Assembly (NCBI RefSeq): GCF_000186865.1
Contig: NW_008705610.1
Location: forward strand, 98,019 to 151,956
Reading direction: 5' to 3'
DNA from: Aureococcus anophagefferens
Lineage: Eukaryota > Sar > Pelagophyceae > Pelagomonadales > Pelagomonadaceae
Length of the DNA stretch: 53,938 nucleotides
Part shown: positions 51,998 to 53,938 of the stretch, one piece after another
Layout: each line of letters begins with the position of its first letter
Numbering within the stretch: position 1 is the stretch's first letter
Notes under the pieces: model-generated
Told to the model about the DNA's origin: nothing
The model's input: only the letters and a program-made list of their open reading frames with translations
The model's database searches: none
Program-made: the position numbers and the translations under genes

Positions 51998-52566
51998 CGT
52001 AATCTGCCAATTATTGACGATGGTGTATGACATTCGATGAAGTTCGCGAAGTTGCCGCATTGAATTTTATTTGAACTCTAATCATAGGGGGGGCTCTAAG
52101 GGGGCTCTAGCCAGATGACCCAATTCCCCCAGCGTCATCCCCTAGGATACCATTCCCCCGTATCCTCCTCCTCCTTAACCTAGCCTATAACGCCAGTGCT
52201 ATGGTTCACCTCATCTGCTAGCCACGGCCGACCCCCCCCCAGAAGTACGAAACAATGGCTAACGATACCGGGTGGCCCCGGGGGCGGTCACGACGCGTCC
52301 GCCCCAGTCCGGGGACCCCAGTCCGGGACGTCCGCGAGGGACGGCGTCGGCCAGGGGCTCGGATGTGTAAGGAATCTAAGTCCCGTACATCAACTTGACG
52401 TTAATGTGCAGTCCGTAGAAGCAGGATGAGCGTAGTGGGTGAGAGAGGGGAAGCTCAGGGTGCTACCTTGCGGTAGCTCAGTCAGGCGACGGTCATAACT
52501 GAGCTCGTAACGCGTCGTCGAGTCGTCGTATTTAGTTTGATTTATTTATCTCTTTACTTCAGAGGC
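51998..52566. other. Intergenic, promoter side of the His-rich gene
   Basis: Poly-G/C runs (about 52087 and 52221), repeated GTCCGGGAC-type phrases (52303-52335), and a hairpin AGCTCAGT...ACTGAGCT at 52475-52507. The AT-rich dispersed repeat (52529-52560) leads into the next gene. Confidence 0.5.
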
Positions 52567-53166
52567 ATGCAGATCGATCGACGCGATGTCGGAGCTGTCG
52601 ACACGGACACGCGCTCGGCGACGGACGCGCCCAGATTTAGGACAAAGGCGGGTCGACGACAAAGAGGCAGCCGCGCCGGCACCATAATCGACGAGGTGAC
52701 CTTCCTGCGCGGCCCGCTCGAGGCGCTGGGCGTCGACGGCTTCACCTGGAGCGTCGATCGTTGGCGCGCGGTCCGCGGCGATCCTCGAGGCGCTTGGCGT
52801 CCCGCGGGGCGTCCGAGACGTCGACGAGATCCTCGGGGCGCGCGCCCTGGTCGACGCCGCGCCCGTCCTTCGAGAAGAAGATGACGCGCCACGCGCTCCT
52901 GCGCCACGTCCGCGACGTCGAGCACGGGACGCCTTCCTCAAGGCGGCGAGGGGGCGCGGACCCGCGGCGCGGCGCTGCCTTCGAGGACTCGCCCCTCGGT
53001 CACGCTTCCGCGCACGCCCGCCGACGCGGGCCGCTTCGCCGAGCTCATGCGGACCTTTACGGGCTCGCGGACTTCCGACGAGAAGCGACTCGAAGCACGA
53101 ATCATCCAGCACAAAAACGCTTCATCCATCTTATCCCAGCACAAAAACGCTTCAAGCATCTGCTGA
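52567..53166 (+). pseudogene. Unrecognised gene with several frame changes
   Basis: From ATG at 52567: VTFLRGPLEALGVDGFTWSV. Later, in other frames: FEKKMTRHALLRHVRDVEHG (about 52865) and FLKAARGRGPAARRCL. Finally, in the starting frame again, RFAELMRTFTGSRTSDEKRL and IIQHKNASSILSQHKNASSI to a stop at 53164-53166. Charged helical composition; no family recognised. The final 20 codons contain a direct repeat of CAGCACAAAAACGCTTCA. Either decayed or affected by sequence errors. Confidence 0.45.
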
Positions 53167-53490
53167 CGATGCCCTTCTGCCTTTGCAAGAACCTCCCGGC
53201 GCACATCGTCCTTCGTGTTACGCGCGCGGATATAGCAGCACTCTCGGCGCAGCATGTCAATAAAACCCGGGTTAGTATGAGAGGCAGCTCGAGGCGATCG
53301 CGACACAACATTAGAGAAAGGCGCCACGAAAGCGCACGTCGCTTGTGCGGGCTCGTTTTCGTGGCGCGCACTAGAAAAAGGAAAGGGAGACAGGGGCCAT
53401 TCCCAACGTGAAGGGAGACAGGAGGTGGCTGGAAGTAGGAAGAGCAAAAAAAGGAGAACGCACCCTGGCGGTGCAAGACTTGATGCAACG
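53167..53490. other. Intergenic between convergent genes
   Basis: About 320 bp with no recognisable gene; purine-rich stretches near 53380-53455. Confidence 0.5.
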
Positions 53491-53938
53491 TCAGGGCGCG
53501 TTTCGGCCCTCGTCGAGTTCGCCGCGGGACAGGAACCGCGCGCGGAGAGGCTCCATTTCGACCGTGACGTCGACGGGCACGTCGCCCTCCGGCGCCGCGT
53601 TTGGCGCCGCGGCGTCCGTAATCGTCGCGAGGGACGCGGCGAGGTCCGGGCGGCGGCCTTCGACGAACGCGTCCGCGGCGCGGAACGCGCCGCGCGCGAC
53701 GGCGTCGAGGGACTCGAGCTCGTCGTCGCCGTCGCCCGGCGGCGTGGCCGCGGCGACGGCCGCGGCCTCGAAGAGGCGCGTCGCGGCCGCGAAGAGCGCC
53801 GCGACGTCCGCCGCGGGCCGCCGGAGCGGACCGCGCGCGGCGGCCGCGGTCTCGAACGACCGGAGGAGCGCCTCCATCTCCGGCGGCGCCTCCGCGTCGG
53901 TGATGACACGCGCGCCGTCGCCCGTCGCGCGCGCGACG
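53491..53938 (-). CDS. Ala-rich protein, 5' end off the right edge
   Basis: The minus frame is open from the window edge (VARATGDGARVITDAEAPPE, then MEALLRSFETAAAARG) to a stop at 53491. The Met at 53877 is an internal candidate start, but the frame has no stop before the edge and upstream residues look coding. About 149 codons present. The sequence is helical and Ala/Glu-rich (VAALFAAATRLFEAAAVAAA), with an acidic DGDDELESLDAV stretch. No family recognised. Confidence 0.55.
   Translation of the reverse strand, partial: VARATGDGARVITDAEAPPEMEALLRSFETAAAARGPLRRPAADVAALFAAATRLFEAAAVAAATPPGDGDDELESLDAVARGAFRAADAFVEGRRPDLAASLATITDAAAPNAAPEGDVPVDVTVEMEPLRARFLSRGELDEGRNAP

Noticed and set aside
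52470..52540. tRNA-like start GGTAGCTCAGTCAGG
   Set aside because: Matches an A box, but AGCTCAGT pairs with ACTGAGCT to make one hairpin. No anticodon arm, and the later GTCGAGTC is a poor B box.
53102..53488. 128-aa minus-strand frame (MHQVLHRQGAFSFF)
   Set aside because: No domain; overlaps the end of the plus-strand gene, whose QHKNASSI repeats explain part of its sequence.

Overview
The window looks like nuclear DNA from a GC-rich microbial eukaryote, most likely a stramenopile alga of the pelagophyte type (for example Aureococcus or a relative). The evidence is a divergent histone H3/H4 pair with histone-type 3' stem-loops, two genes that read through only if short GT-AG introns are removed, LRR and sulfotransferase proteins with ShK-like Cys modules (CPVTCDxC), and very GC-rich codons. 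The lineage is inferred; no organelle or rRNA marker is present. One run of 50 N (16933-16982) marks an assembly gap.

Layout. 1-0.76 kb: 5' part of a secreted O-fucosyltransferase-like gene (-). 0.8-18 kb: repeat-rich accessory DNA. It holds three members of an undescribed Tudor-like family (3948-4619 -, 14041-14811 +, 15627-16298 -), two copies of a TIR element (2206-3077 and 16377-17875) of which the second carries a nested CACTG-type transposon with a 3-bp target duplication, a coiled-coil/acidic gene, a membrane protein, a 2OG-Fe(II)-oxygenase-like gene convergent with a DUF3820/DUF6729-like zinc protein, and two unrecognised genes with frameshifts. 18-22.4 kb: a large membrane LRR-ShK gene (-) whose 3' end abuts a truncated glycosyltransferase. 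22.4-28.7 kb: LTR relics, microsatellites, a mariner-like transposase and a truncated gag/RT retroelement. 28.6-31 kb: gene fragments (signal-peptide exon, crotonase). 31-33.2 kb: truncated H3, H4 and an ankyrin gene. 33.2-34.2 kb: a microsatellite-bearing inverted-repeat element. 34.7-38.4 kb: a second, broken copy of the LRR gene. 39.6-41 kb: the C-terminal part of the glycosyltransferase. 41.7-45.7 kb: a divergent pair of sulfotransferase-type genes, one with an EF-hand loop, the other fused to a PC-esterase/TBL-like domain. 46-47.1 kb: an acyltransferase-3 gene with frameshifts. 47.2-48 kb: Copia debris. 48.1-49.1 kb: an intact PEDS1/FAD4-like lipid desaturase. 50-52 kb: a two-exon secreted or membrane His-rich protein. 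52.5-53.9 kb: two unrecognised genes, the last running off the right edge.

How it fits together. Ordinary cell genes (fucosyltransferase, histones, sulfotransferases, acyltransferase, desaturase) are separated by recent mobile and duplicated DNA. Sulfotransferase, fucosyltransferase, glycosyltransferase, PC-esterase and O-acyltransferase all suggest secretory-pathway glycan decoration, but they are not an operon and no joint regulation is visible. Many GC-rich genes contain one or two single-base frame changes, so either the sequence has residual indel errors or many genes here are decaying. Intact genes are the Tudor-like copies, LRR copy 1, the 2OG-like gene, the transposase, H4, the ankyrin protein, the EF-hand sulfotransferase, the desaturase and the spliced 50-52 kb gene.
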